A stretch of DNA of 64,000 nt from an uncultured Eggerthellaceae bacterium. GTDB taxonomy: Bacteria; Actinomycetota; Coriobacteriia; Coriobacteriales; Eggerthellaceae. The position numbers and the translations under genes are program-made. Shown here piece after piece: positions 41,102-51,152 of this stretch; position 1 is the first letter of the stretch; each line of letters opens with the position of its first letter. The stretch is taken from contig CAUEBO010000006.1 of assembly GCA_958454405.1 (NCBI GenBank), positions 13,314 to 77,313 on the forward strand. Reading direction: 5' to 3'. Below the pieces are notes generated by a model that worked only from the letters and a program-made list of their open reading frames with translations, searched no databases and was not told the DNA's origin.

Positions 41102-42011
41102 CGCATCCTCCGTCCTCGCGGTCGCGCGCGGGGAGATCGGGTACTCGCGATGGGACGATCCCGAGGCGGGCACCAAGTACGGGCGCTGGTACGAGGCGGC
41201 CATCGACCGCGATCCCGGAAACTACGACTTCGGCGCGAGCGGCGTGCCGTACTGCGCCATGTTCGTGAGCTGGGTGTTTGCGCAATCGGGCGCATCCTGC
41301 GCCGGCATCCCCGGAGCCTACTGTCCCTCCATCCTCGCAATCGGCAAGTCCAAGGGACGCCTGGTTCCGGCATCCGCCGCCGTCCCCGGCGACGTGGTGC
41401 TGTTCGACTGGGGCGGCGACGGCGTGAGCGACCACGTTGGAATCGTCGAGATCAACAAGGGCGGCTACTTGCAGACCGTCGAGGGCAACACCAACAACGG
41501 ATGCGTCGCGCGGCGCACGCGCGCGTACTCCACGGTGTCGGGGGTGATCCGTCCCGCCTACGACGGGTCGGCCAAGCCCTCCGGCGGCTCGTCGGGCGGC
41601 ACGTCCTCCGGCTCCGCTGGCGGCTCCTCCATCGCCGACGTGCAGCGGTGGTGCAATGACAACTACGGCGCCGGCCAAAAGGTTGACGGCATCAACGGCC
41701 CCAAGACTAAGCGCGGGCTCGTGCTGGGGCTCCAGACCGAGCTCAACAAGCAGTACGGCAGGGGGCTTGCCGTTGACGGCATCTGCGGCTCCAAGACCAA
41801 GGCAGCCTGCGTCAACGTGCGGCGCAACGCATCAGGCAACATCACGCGCGTGCTCCAGGGCGCTCTCATCTGCCTGGGCTACGACACGGGCGGGTTCGAC
41901 GGCGATTTCGGCTCCAATACCGAGAGCGCGGTGCGTGCGTACCAGCGCGCACGCGGCTTGAGCGTCGACGGGGTGGCAGGCCCAAACACGTTCGCTGCGC
42001 TGCTCGGCTAA
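41091..42011 (+). CDS. Endolysin: CHAP amidase/peptidase plus peptidoglycan-binding repeats
   Basis: A 306-residue lysin. The CHAP domain has catalytic Cys in SGVPYCAMFVSWVF and His in VSDHVGIVE. A Gly/Ser linker (about residues 160-182) follows, then two PG_binding_1-like repeats (KVDGINGPKTKRGL, later FDGDFGSNTESAVRAYQRAR and GVAGPNTFAALLG). It cuts cell-wall peptides after holin opening. Confidence 0.92.
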   Translation: MANSASSVLAVARGEIGYSRWDDPEAGTKYGRWYEAAIDRDPGNYDFGASGVPYCAMFVSWVFAQSGASCAGIPGAYCPSILAIGKSKGRLVPASAAVPGDVVLFDWGGDGVSDHVGIVEINKGGYLQTVEGNTNNGCVARRTRAYSTVSGVIRPAYDGSAKPSGGSSGGTSSGSAGGSSIADVQRWCNDNYGAGQKVDGINGPKTKRGLVLGLQTELNKQYGRGLAVDGICGSKTKAACVNVRRNASGNITRVLQGALICLGYDTGGFDGDFGSNTESAVRAYQRARGLSVDGVAGPNTFAALLG

Positions 42012-42048
42012 ACGTGGTATAATCGCCTCATCGTTGCATCTTCCCCGG

Positions 42049-42072
42049 CCCGCCTCCCTCATGGGGGGCGGG
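42049..42072 (+). terminator. Hairpin after the endolysin
   Basis: CCCGCCTCCC pairs with GGGGGGCGGG around TCAT (10 bp). The following TTGCGTTT is only weakly U-rich, so it is a probable but not strong terminator of the lysis operon. Confidence 0.5.
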
Positions 42073-42101
42073 TTGCGTTTCGGGGCTGACCGGCGTATCA
42101 T
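42073..42101 (+). promoter_or_regulatory. Promoter for the solitary CRISPR-like repeat
   Basis: TTGCGT (42073-42078), 17-nt spacer, TATCAT (42096-42101): a good sigma70-type promoter by eye. Transcription would start near 42108, four bases before the repeat. Confidence 0.65.
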
Positions 42102-42111
42102 AGCAGCCGTA

Positions 42112-42225
42112 GTCGCCGATCAAGAGATCGGCGGGGGTTGAAACATCCGATGTCGGCGCTTGCGCTGGCGCAAGGGTTTCACCGAAACGAAAAGCGCACC
42201 CATAGCAGGTGCGCTTTTCGTTTTC
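42112..42225 (+). ncRNA. Solitary type I-C-like CRISPR repeat RNA
   Basis: A single 33-nt repeat-like unit (42112-42144): GT, an 8-bp stem CGCCGATC/GATCGGCG with AAGA loop, and an 11-nt tail GGGGTTGAAAC. This matches type I-C repeats, which have GTCGC at the start and an 11-nt tail ending TTGAAAC. About 40 nt follow (with a small CTTGC/GCAAG hairpin) and then a strong terminator. Only one unit and no spacers or cas genes are visible, so this is not an array. Probable RNA anti-CRISPR-type element. Confidence 0.65.
42184..42225. terminator. Long bidirectional terminator
   Basis: CGAAAAGCGCACC / GGTGCGCTTTTCG (13-bp stem, 42188-42200 and 42208-42220) with loop CATAGCA, flanked by AAA/TTTT. It can terminate both the plus-strand repeat RNA and the minus-strand genes arriving from the right. 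Confidence 0.88.
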
Positions 42226-42235
42226 CTGCGGTCGT

Positions 42236-42427
42236 TTAGAGCTTTGCCGCTATCGACAGAAGCTCCTCGATGGTTATGCAGTCGTTTGACGAGCCGTCGC
42301 GGCCACCGAACGTCATGTTTATCATGCTGTCGCCGTTGGAAAACGTCACGCTCACCAGCACGTTCTCATCGTTGCCCAGCACGTCTTCCTCGCCCGCGCA
42401 GATCGTCATTTCCAGGGTCTTCTTCAT
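42236..42427 (-). CDS. Hypothetical acidic accessory protein (63 aa)
   Basis: A 63-residue protein starting MKKTLEMTICAGEEDVLGND, GGAGGAAA upstream. Acidic, beta-rich. It is the last gene of the right-end leftward operon and stops just before the shared terminator. Function unknown. Confidence 0.6.
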   Translation of the reverse strand: MKKTLEMTICAGEEDVLGNDENVLVSVTFSNGDSMINMTFGGRDGSSNDCITIEELLSIAAKL

Positions 42428-42521
42428 CGTTTCCTCCGTATCGTCGGTTGCGTCTCGCTACCAGTCAAGCGCCGCCGCTACGGTGCGGCCATTGTACCAT
42501 GCGCTCCCGCTCATGCAGCCT

Positions 42522-42782
42522 CTACGATCCTGCCCTCCCGAACCTCAGCGTCGCCGAGATTATCTCCCCGTCGTCGTCAGAGAGCGACAGCGATATTTCA
42601 TTTCTCGCGCAAAACTCCATGTCGGGGCCGTATTCGCTCGATTTGATCTCGTCAAGCTGCCGGTACAGCGTGCGCCAGAACTCATTCGTGGCGTCGTAAG
42701 GGTAGCTCCTGATCTTCGTGACGCCCCTCCTTCCGTTGATCTCCAGCACGCTCTCGTAATTCTTGCTGACGATGCCTTCCAT
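42522..42782 (-). CDS. Hypothetical accessory protein (86 aa)
   Basis: An 86-residue protein starting MEGIVSKNYESVLEINGR. AAAGGAG site. A UUCG hairpin (42801) precedes its ribosome site. No recognised domain. Confidence 0.55.
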   Translation of the reverse strand: MEGIVSKNYESVLEINGRRGVTKIRSYPYDATNEFWRTLYRQLDEIKSSEYGPDMEFCARNEISLSLSDDDGEIISATLRFGRAGS

Positions 42783-42800
42783 TCTGTTCTCCTTTCGTTT

Positions 42801-42818
42801 GCCCCGCCGAAGCGGGGC
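42801..42818 (-). repeat. Hairpin with cUUCGg loop (copy of 17434)
   Basis: GCCCCGCCGAAGCGGGGC, identical over 18 nt to the element at 17435-17452. It lies between minus-strand genes just before a ribosome site; no U-run follows. Confidence 0.6.
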
Positions 42819-42830
42819 GCATGCTGCTGA

Positions 42831-43121
42831 CTACAGTGCTGATTGGTATTCCGGGTTATTGAGCTTGTCGCCGAAGTCCCGCGCATCGGCTCCGTTCGAA
42901 AGCGCATCGAATACGCTCTTTGCCTCGGCGCAGGTCGCGCACTCGAAAGCGAACCTCCATTCTTTCCCTTCCTTCGGCCCGAAACGGCGGCCAAAGCTGC
43001 GTGTTGCCGGCTTGTATATCGCCGCTACGTAAACCTTTTGGGCCAACCTGAAATCCCTGCTCCAGTCCTCGATCTGGATTCCATAGCCTTCGGGCGTCTT
43101 CCCTCGTTCAACGATCTCCAT
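42831..43121 (-). CDS. Hypothetical accessory protein (96 aa)
   Basis: A 96-residue basic protein starting MEIVERGKTPEGYGIQIED. The AGGAGGATTGCACC leader before ATG 43121 closely matches the leader of the serine recombinase. No function recognised. Confidence 0.6.
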   Translation of the reverse strand: MEIVERGKTPEGYGIQIEDWSRDFRLAQKVYVAAIYKPATRSFGRRFGPKEGKEWRFAFECATCAEAKSVFDALSNGADARDFGDKLNNPEYQSAL

Positions 43122-43195
43122 GGTGCAATCCTCCTGTCTCGTTTGTGGTAAGGGCATCCTTTCATCTGCCACGACTGAGCGCGGCGCTTGCGTCC

Positions 43196-43687
43196 CTAGT
43201 CCCACTTGCGCGATTCGCAGTGCGTCGTCCACTCAGCCTTGGCGTCTGCAAGCGCCTGCACGGGGTCGGCCCCATCCTTGACGGCCTTGATTCCCTTGCG
43301 GCCGGCCGCCGACTTGGCGTAGTTGCTCGCGTACGACATGCCTTCGAGGGCCATGTAAGCCTCCGCCTCGGGGTACCCTTCGGGCTTCTCCGGCTCGGCC
43401 GCGAGGGCCGCATAGTCCTCGCGCTCGATGGCGTGCTCGCGACGCTGCTCCCAAGCCTCCATCGCACGGCGGTACTCGCGCATCGCTTCGATGCCAGGTA
43501 TGGCGTCGATGCGGGCCTCGCGCTCCTGCTCGATGCGCTCCTGCTCCTTGAGGCAGGCGACTATCTCAGGCTTGGCGGCCTTGATGGCGGCTACCTCGGC
43601 ATCGGTCGTGCCCTTCGGCAGCATCGCCTGAATCTGGTCGTCGTTAAGCCTGATGCTGTACTTCCCGATCATTTCCTCTGCGTTCAT
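43196..43687 (-). CDS. Coiled-coil hypothetical protein (163 aa)
   Basis: A 163-residue protein, mostly helical and charged (EQERIEQEREARIDAIPGIE). It starts MNAEEMIGKYSIRLND after a GAAGGAGA-like site; the operator region of the XRE gene lies just upstream. It is the first gene of the leftward right-end operon; function unknown. Confidence 0.6.
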   Translation of the reverse strand: MNAEEMIGKYSIRLNDDQIQAMLPKGTTDAEVAAIKAAKPEIVACLKEQERIEQEREARIDAIPGIEAMREYRRAMEAWEQRREHAIEREDYAALAAEPEKPEGYPEAEAYMALEGMSYASNYAKSAAGRKGIKAVKDGADPVQALADAKAEWTTHCESRKWD

Positions 43688-43708
43688 TTCGTCTCCTTCG
43701 ATTGATTT

Positions 43709-43824
43709 AACTTACAGGTTTATAATACTGCTGCATATATCAACTTACAAGTTTATATGATGCTCTCCACAAAACATACACTTATAGGTTTATATAAACG
43801 GTGTTAAACTAAACCGGTAAGTTA
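43709..43824. promoter_or_regulatory. Four operator-like repeats upstream of the XRE regulator
   Basis: AACTTACAGGTTTATA (43709-43724), AACTTACAAGTTTATA (43742-43757), ACTTATAGGTTTATA (43780-43794) and an inverted TAAACCGGTAAGTTA (43810-43824). They fill the divergent promoter between the leftward genes and the XRE regulator at 43835, and are the likely binding sites of that regulator. Confidence 0.75.
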
Positions 43825-43834
43825 AGGAGGGCGT

Positions 43835-44050
43835 ATGGACGCATTGCAGGCGGTAACGTACATGATGGCGCGCACGGGCACCAAGCCGGCCGATCTTGCG
43901 AGGGCTACGGGCAAGTCCCCGCAGAACATAAGCAAGCTCGTTAACCGCAAGGTGGACGACATGCGCGTGTCAAACCTCGCCCAGGTCGCAGGTGCCATGG
44001 GCTACAAGCTCAAGCTGACCGACGGCGAGGAGGACATCGACCTTGGCTAG
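43835..44050 (+). CDS. Small XRE-family regulator
   Basis: A 71-residue HTH protein: TKPADLARATGKSPQNISKLVNRK forms the helix-turn-helix. AAGGAGG site, ATG 43835. It resembles the gene at 19301. The four repeats upstream suggest it controls itself and the leftward operon; it converges with the integrase gene, overlapping it by 4 bases. Confidence 0.75.
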   Translation: MDALQAVTYMMARTGTKPADLARATGKSPQNISKLVNRKVDDMRVSNLAQVAGAMGYKLKLTDGEEDIDLG

Positions 44051-45270
44051 GCGAACCTCCCGTGCTCGTCCCTCTTGCGCCCGCCTCCGGACACGCACCC
44101 GCAATCCGTCGCCAGCCCTGATTTGAGGCGCGTTGCGTAGACTTCAACCTTGTTCCCGCATTTGCATTCACACAGCCAGATGCGATGGTGGTTCTTATCC
44201 ACTCGGACGACCTCTATAGTTTTCAACAGGCCGAACCTGCGGCCCTTGATGTTGTGCTTGTAGCGCATCGCCCTCAGCTTTTTCTTCGACGGAGGCGCGG
44301 GCTTCAGTTTCGACGGCTTGCGATGCCGTATCCTTTTCGCCGACCTCCACGCCTCGATCTTCTTCCCGATTTCCGCGAAGCTCTTTTCGTCGATGAGCGC
44401 CGGCATGCCGTCCGGTATGGTCACGTCGCTGTAGCGGTATTCGCCGATGAACCTCCTGTCCTGCGCGAGGCGAGCTATCCGATCAGCGTTGAACTTCCTG
44501 CCTCGCTTGTCAACGATTCCAACCATCAGAGATTCGACCTCATCAGGCGTTTTCCCATCGTGGAGGCGGTCTAGCATCCGCCTCATCTCGCGGGAAAACG
44601 GGATGTCGAACACGAACGTCCCATCGACGCCGCGCTTGTATCCGGGGAAGTACACCCCGTTTGTCTTGCACTCCTTCGCATGCTTGTGCATGTATTCTGT
44701 GGTGCGGTCTGACAACTGGGCCGAGAAGAATGCGGCTGCTGCATCCAGGTTCTTCTCGACCAGCGTCCCGATCGCCCCTTCGGGTATCTGCTCGGTCGCC
44801 GACAGGACGCGGACGCCGCATTTTTGCAGGATGTACTTGTAGTAATCGGCGTCGTATGCGCCGCGTGAGAACCTGTCGAACTTGTACACGACGACATAGG
44901 CGGCCTTGCGCCCCTTCGGCACGCCGGGGACCTTTCGCGCCCTGATCGCGGAGATGGCGAGCTGGAATTCCGGCCTTCGGTCGTTGGTTCCCGTCCTGCC
45001 CTCGTCGCCGTACACCTCGGCGATGGCCGTGCCCGCTTCCTGGCAATGCCTGAATATCACTTCGAGCTGCACCTCGGTCGAGCTCTCGTTCTGCTGGGAC
45101 GATGAGAAGCGCGTGTAGCCAATCGCTATGGTTTCGGCTTGCTCGATGCGCTTGCAGTAAGCGTCATCCTTGAGCATGTATATTCTTCTTCGACCGTCTG
45201 CTTGTCGCTCGTACATCACCGTGCCGATTTCGGTTTCCAGCAGCACGCCGGATTCGATGGCATTCTCCAT
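44047..45270 (-). CDS. Serine recombinase (integrase)
   Basis: A 407-residue serine recombinase. The resolvase domain begins IAIGYTRFSSSQQNE with the likely catalytic Ser at about residue 56, and YVVVYKFDRFSRGAYD is the conserved second motif. A recombinase domain and a Cys-containing, basic C-terminus (CECKCGNKVEV) follow. ATG 45270 (GGCAGGAGGATTG) is chosen. It sits at the prophage right end and probably carried out the integration. Confidence 0.9.
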   Translation of the reverse strand: MENAIESGVLLETEIGTVMYERQADGRRRIYMLKDDAYCKRIEQAETIAIGYTRFSSSQQNESSTEVQLEVIFRHCQEAGTAIAEVYGDEGRTGTNDRRPEFQLAISAIRARKVPGVPKGRKAAYVVVYKFDRFSRGAYDADYYKYILQKCGVRVLSATEQIPEGAIGTLVEKNLDAAAAFFSAQLSDRTTEYMHKHAKECKTNGVYFPGYKRGVDGTFVFDIPFSREMRRMLDRLHDGKTPDEVESLMVGIVDKRGRKFNADRIARLAQDRRFIGEYRYSDVTIPDGMPALIDEKSFAEIGKKIEAWRSAKRIRHRKPSKLKPAPPSKKKLRAMRYKHNIKGRRFGLLKTIEVVRVDKNHHRIWLCECKCGNKVEVYATRLKSGLATDCGCVSGGGRKRDEHGRFA

Positions 45271-45361
45271 GGTACAATCCTCCTGCCTCTTGATGGGGTA
45301 GGAGCCTCCGTCATCTGCCCGGATTGCACGGAGGCTCCGTTTGACTTGGCACGGCTTGACC

Positions 45362-45637
45362 TCACTCGTGTATTTCGTCGCGCAGCACTTCCGTTGCTTC
45401 AAAAAGCTCGTTCTCTACTTCAAATAAAATCCGGGACATGCCGTCTATGGCCGTGTCCGGCGCTGTGTCGCGCAACTCGATCGCAACGGCATCGCAGCAA
45501 TTGCGAACGACGGATAACTTTGCAATCATGGCGTCGATGCATGGTGCGACGCGCCCTATCGGGTTGCGCGGCGAGGACTGGAAATAGTGCGGAAGTGCGA
45601 GGTTGCGACTGTTCTTTTCCTTCTGATTCTTCGCCAT
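45362..45637 (-). CDS. Hypothetical protein next to integrase (91 aa)
   Basis: A 91-residue protein starting MAKNQKEKNSRNLALPHYFQ, with an AAGGAGA site. Helical, with two Cys. Its place beside the serine integrase would fit a recombination directionality factor or a phage-edge accessory protein, but there is no sequence proof. Confidence 0.5.
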   Translation of the reverse strand: MAKNQKEKNSRNLALPHYFQSSPRNPIGRVAPCIDAMIAKLSVVRNCCDAVAIELRDTAPDTAIDGMSRILFEVENELFEATEVLRDEIHE

Positions 45638-45694
45638 GGTATGATCTCCTTCTCGTGTTTGCTTCGAGCCCGGACGGGTTGCCTAAGCTCGTAA
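45638..45694. other. Probable prophage/host junction (attR region)
   Basis: Between the last phage gene and the truncated regulator. The regulator frame is open back to a TAA at 45692-45694, so the crossover lies in or near 45638-45694. The other half of the broken gene and attL would be left of this window. The exact attachment core cannot be read from one end. Confidence 0.5.
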
Positions 45695-45730
45695 TACGAT
45701 CATCGAAACGCATACGAATACGCCGACACG

Positions 45731-48154
45731 GTGTTCTCGTTCGAGCACGTGTTTTGGATCGACGGCAAGAGCCCGTGCTTTTTGCGCGATCTCGACGACG
45801 GGCGCATCGCGAGCACGCTGGGCTCGGCTGATGCCGACCCGTTCCTCGTCGTGCTGGAAGACGTGCCCCCGCTCGACCCGGATCGCGTCGAGCTGCTGGC
45901 GCTGGAGATGGACTGCGTGCTCGACCGCGGATGCGAGGTGCTCGTCACCTGCGTTCCCACCTGCGACGCCTTCGACTGCCATCGCGATCGCGTCAAGCTC
46001 TCGCCGGTCGACCTGCTGCTCACCGACGCCGAGGTGGACGAGCTGCGCACGCCAGGGGAGCGGGCGCAGGCCCCTGCGCCGTCGCTGCCGCCGTCCCGTC
46101 GCGTGTCCGGTTTGGCGTGGGCCCCTGTCGAGGAACGCGGGTCGTTCCTGGCCTCCATCCTGCACGAGGAGCTTCCGGCCGACTTGCTGCTGCCCCTGTT
46201 CGTGATGCTGTCGCTGGCGGAAGGTCCGATGGAGGACGTCGCGGCGTTCTGCCAGCATGGCGCCGACCGGGTGGACATCCTGGCCGATCGCTACCCCTAT
46301 CTTGGCATCGATCGGCAGCGGGAGCGCTTCGAGGCGGCGTTTTTCGCCATCGAGGACATCGCGAAGGCCTTCGCGGCCCGGCTCGAGCTTCTGGCTGAGC
46401 GGTCGCTTTTGCCCGATCGCGACACGCTCGTGGCGCGCATGGCCGACGTCCTGGCCGCCCGTCGCGAACACGAGCGGGCCTGCGACGCGGTGCGCCTGCT
46501 GGCCTCGCGTCCGGCGCGGGCGGCCTGGCTCGCCTCGCACGGCCGCGAGCTGTTCGATGCGGCGTGCCTCGTGCCGGCTTGCGAGGCGTACCGCTCGCTC
46601 GCGGGCGAGACGGCTGGCGCCGGAGCCCGCCTCGACGCCGACGAAGCCGCCCGCAGGGCGCTGCTGGGCGATCGCGCCGGTGCCTGCGCGGCCGCCCGCC
46701 GCGTCGCCGGGGACGCGGGCGCGCCCCCGGGCGATCGGACGGTCGGCGCGCTCGTGCTCGCCGGGTGCGCCCAGGAGGACGAGCGGCGGCGCGCCGAAGC
46801 GCTCGTGACGGCGCTCGCCTCCGCCGCCGCGGCCCGGACGGCGGCGTCCCGGCGCCGCGGCGCCGGGGAGGGGGCTGCTGCGGAAGGCTGGGCGGTAGCC
46901 GCCTCCGTCCACGTGGCGCTGTCGCGCTCGTGCGCCGACGGCGCCGAGGCGTGGATCGACTGGTACGATCGGGGGGCGCGGGGCAGCGCGCTCGCCCACG
47001 CGTCTTCCTGGGTGCTGCGCCAAGCCGCCCTGTCCGCTTCGCCCGATGCACCGCAGGGAGCGCCGACGGCGTCCGTGCTCGAGCGGCTGGCGGCCATCGT
47101 GCGCACCCGGGTGTCCTCCGCGCAGGGGCCGATGAGTCTGTTCGAGGCGATGGCCGGCATGTCGTTCGAACGGGCGTGCGAGCGTGGCGCCGTTGCGCTG
47201 CCCGGCCTGGACGCTCGGGCGGCCACGACGGTCCGCAGCATGGAGCTGGCCCTGTTCGCCCAGCGCAACGCATGCGAGCGCATCGAGCGCGAGCGCGCGG
47301 AGCGCCGCCGGTCGTTCGCCGCGACGCATCCCGACTCGTTTCGCCTCGAGGCTGAAGGGGCGCGCCCGGCCGGCGGGGCGGGGCGGGAGCCGATGCTCAC
47401 GGTCAACCTGTTCGGGGGCTTCGACGTGCGCATCGGGGAGGAGCCCGTCGATCCGACCCTTTTTCGACGCCAGAAGGTCAAGACGCTGCTTGCGCTGCTC
47501 GTGCTCAATCGCGGGCGGGAGTTCTCGCGCGACAAGCTGGTCACCCTGCTCTGGCCCGAAAGCGACTTGGTGGCGGCCCGGAAGAACTTCTACGGCATAT
47601 GGAGCATGCTGCGCCGCGCGCTCAGGACCCCGTCGGGCGGATGCCCCTACCTCATCCGCCAGCAGCAGGGGCTGCGCCTTGACGCCGACCTGCTTGCAAG
47701 CGATGTGGAGCGGCTGGACGGGATATGCCGGACGCTGCTGTTCGAACGGCCGGGATACGGGGGATGGGCCCACTTGTTCGCGGAGGTCAACGACAGGTTC
47801 CTGGATGATCTGATGCCGAGCGAGAGCGACAACGACGTCATAGCGAGCCTGCGCGCGGACTACCGCAGCCGGCTGGTCGACGCGCTCGTGGCCGCCTCGT
47901 CGCGGCTCGTCGACGCGGGGGACGTGCAGGAGGGGCTGTGGTTCGCGCGCGCCGCGCACCAGCGCGACCGCACCCGCGAGGACGCCTACACCGCGCTCAT
48001 GCGGGCGCAGGTGGCCGCCGGGCAGCGCACCGCGGCGCTCGACACGTACTTCTCCTGCCGGCGGTTCCTCGCCGACGAGCTGGGCATCGACCCCTCTCTC
48101 GAGACGATGGCGCTGTACCGCGAAGTCATCGAAACCGAGGAGGTGCTCGAGTGA
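45731..48154 (+). CDS. BTAD-type transcription regulator, N-terminus lost at prophage junction
   Basis: An 807-residue protein. The C-terminal about 240 residues are a winged helix plus BTAD domain (MLTVNLFGGFDVRIGEEPVD, later GQRTAALDTYFSCRRFLADE), as in SARP-type regulators. The start FSFEHVFWIDGKSPCFLRDLD... then LVVLEDVPPLDPDRVELLAL and CEVLVTCVPTCDAF look like the Walker B/sensor part of a STAND ATPase. A P-loop part should precede it but the frame runs directly into the phage edge (open from 45695), and GTG 45731 has no ribosome site. Likely cut by prophage insertion. Confidence 0.75.
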   Translation: MFSFEHVFWIDGKSPCFLRDLDDGRIASTLGSADADPFLVVLEDVPPLDPDRVELLALEMDCVLDRGCEVLVTCVPTCDAFDCHRDRVKLSPVDLLLTDAEVDELRTPGERAQAPAPSLPPSRRVSGLAWAPVEERGSFLASILHEELPADLLLPLFVMLSLAEGPMEDVAAFCQHGADRVDILADRYPYLGIDRQRERFEAAFFAIEDIAKAFAARLELLAERSLLPDRDTLVARMADVLAARREHERACDAVRLLASRPARAAWLASHGRELFDAACLVPACEAYRSLAGETAGAGARLDADEAARRALLGDRAGACAAARRVAGDAGAPPGDRTVGALVLAGCAQEDERRRAEALVTALASAAAARTAASRRRGAGEGAAAEGWAVAASVHVALSRSCADGAEAWIDWYDRGARGSALAHASSWVLRQAALSASPDAPQGAPTASVLERLAAIVRTRVSSAQGPMSLFEAMAGMSFERACERGAVALPGLDARAATTVRSMELALFAQRNACERIERERAERRRSFAATHPDSFRLEAEGARPAGGAGREPMLTVNLFGGFDVRIGEEPVDPTLFRRQKVKTLLALLVLNRGREFSRDKLVTLLWPESDLVAARKNFYGIWSMLRRALRTPSGGCPYLIRQQQGLRLDADLLASDVERLDGICRTLLFERPGYGGWAHLFAEVNDRFLDDLMPSESDNDVIASLRADYRSRLVDALVAASSRLVDAGDVQEGLWFARAAHQRDRTREDAYTALMRAQVAAGQRTAALDTYFSCRRFLADELGIDPSLETMALYREVIETEEVLE

Positions 48155-48331
48155 CGAACGGGGCGCGCGAGGCGCTCCGGGCGGCCTTGCGCGCCCTGTG
48201 AATTTCCTCTGAGGCCAGGTGCGATATGCTAGAGTAGCAGATGCTGTATTCAACTGTTTTCAACGACGTGGACGCGCTGCGGGCAGGTGGCGAGCGCCGC
48301 AGCCGGCCCACGAAAAAAGGATGGCGCATAC

Positions 48332-51145
<2,814 letters not shown>

Positions 51146-51152
51146 GTGGACG

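Noticed and set aside
42018..42023. TATAAT just after the endolysin as a promoter
   Set aside because: No acceptable -35 at the right distance; the TTGCGT/TATCAT pair further on is better placed for the repeat RNA.
42112..42144. A CRISPR array
   Set aside because: Only one repeat unit is present; there is no second repeat, spacer series or cas gene nearby, so it is reported as a solitary repeat.
45683..48253. Long open frame on the minus strand opposite the BTAD regulator
   Set aside because: High-GC third-position effect; the plus-strand product has clear BTAD/winged-helix domains.
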